Shown: piece after piece, positions 14,062-14,142 of the stretch
Layout: the number at the start of each line of letters is the position of its first letter
Position numbering within the stretch: the first letter of the stretch is position 1
NCBI GenBank assembly: GCA_030271565.1
Contig: JARXKR010000043.1
Span: 1 to 14,142, forward strand
Source of the DNA: Pseudomonadota bacterium
GTDB taxonomy: Bacteria > Pseudomonadota > Alphaproteobacteria > Sphingomonadales > Sphingomonadaceae
Reading direction: 5' to 3'
Length of the DNA: 14,142 nt
Notes under the pieces: generated by a model
The model's input: only the letters and a program-made list of their open reading frames with translations
Databases searched by the model: none
Told to the model about the DNA's origin: nothing
Made by a program: the position numbers and the translations under genes

Positions 14062-14123
14062 CCTCTCCATTTTGCGTAGCCAAATGGGGAGGTGGCAGAC
14101 GCCGAAGGCGGCTGACGGAGGGG
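14062..14123 (+). repeat. Dispersed palindromic repeat (GGAGGTGGC...GCTGACGGAGGGG)
   Basis: The left arm 14062-14072 (CCTCTCCATTT) pairs with 14082-14092 (AAATGGGGAGG) with one T-G wobble and a 9-nt loop. It is followed by GTGGCAG, a small GCC-GAA-GGC hairpin (14101-14109) and GCTGACGGAGGGG. From memory, this pattern recurs between genes in many alphaproteobacteria, especially sphingomonads. It begins 9 bp after the hydrolase stop, so it may also work as a terminator. The repeat may run past the window edge. Confidence 0.6.
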
Positions 14124-14142
14124 TATCGACGGCGGCGTTGAT

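Noticed and set aside
12640..14070. Minus-strand open frame of 476 codons opposite the serine hydrolase
   Set aside because: The plus strand has a signal peptide and all three catalytic motifs; the antisense frame has none.

Overview
This is a GC-rich chromosomal window of ordinary bacterial gene layout. It looks like an alphaproteobacterium, most likely of the order Sphingomonadales (Sphingomonadaceae/Erythrobacteraceae). The reasons are the base composition, the protein styles, and two short dispersed repeats I recall as common in that group: the TTCGACAAGCTCAG...TGAGCGG element at 6489-6514, and the GGAGGTGGC...GCTGACGGAGGGG element at 14062-14123. The genus is inference. I see no tRNA, rRNA, CRISPR array, transposase, integrase or phage gene.

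Layout. Positions 17-6191 hold four minus-strand genes, tightly packed and probably one transcription unit read from right to left: ku (5349-6191), ligD (2833-5349, joined to ku by a TGATG stop/start overlap), a COG2509-type FAD-dependent dehydrogenase (1177-2784, 48 bp after ligD), and an HI0933/BaiN-type flavoprotein (17-1180, overlapping the previous gene by GTGA). Ku and LigD form a complete bacterial non-homologous end-joining system. LigD has the phosphoesterase-ligase-polymerase order and every active-site residue I can place is intact. The two flavoproteins have no evident link to end joining.

Positions 6192-6540 are a divergent intergenic region. It carries a four-run G-quadruplex motif just upstream of ku, a palindromic AT-rich box, and one Sphingomonadales-type repeat. 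The plus-strand gene at 6541-8232 is an RhlE-type DEAD-box RNA helicase with a basic tail of ten five-residue repeats. Two strong hairpins (8246-8313) separate it from the convergent genes to the right.

Positions 8375-11499 (minus strand) hold a DUF1800/DUF1501 pair of exported proteins of unknown function, one with a lipobox and one with a Tat signal, coupled through a stop codon that lies inside the next gene's Shine-Dalgarno. Upstream is a cation diffusion facilitator (11661-12578, minus). Divergent from it is a secreted class C beta-lactamase-like serine hydrolase (12655-14052, plus), followed by a repeat hairpin at the window end.

I found no convincing new multi-gene system. The items most worth a second look are the G-quadruplex at the ku leader, the DUF1501/DUF1800 pair, the helicase tail repeats kept at protein level by five different DNA versions, and the altered transmembrane metal site in the CDF protein.
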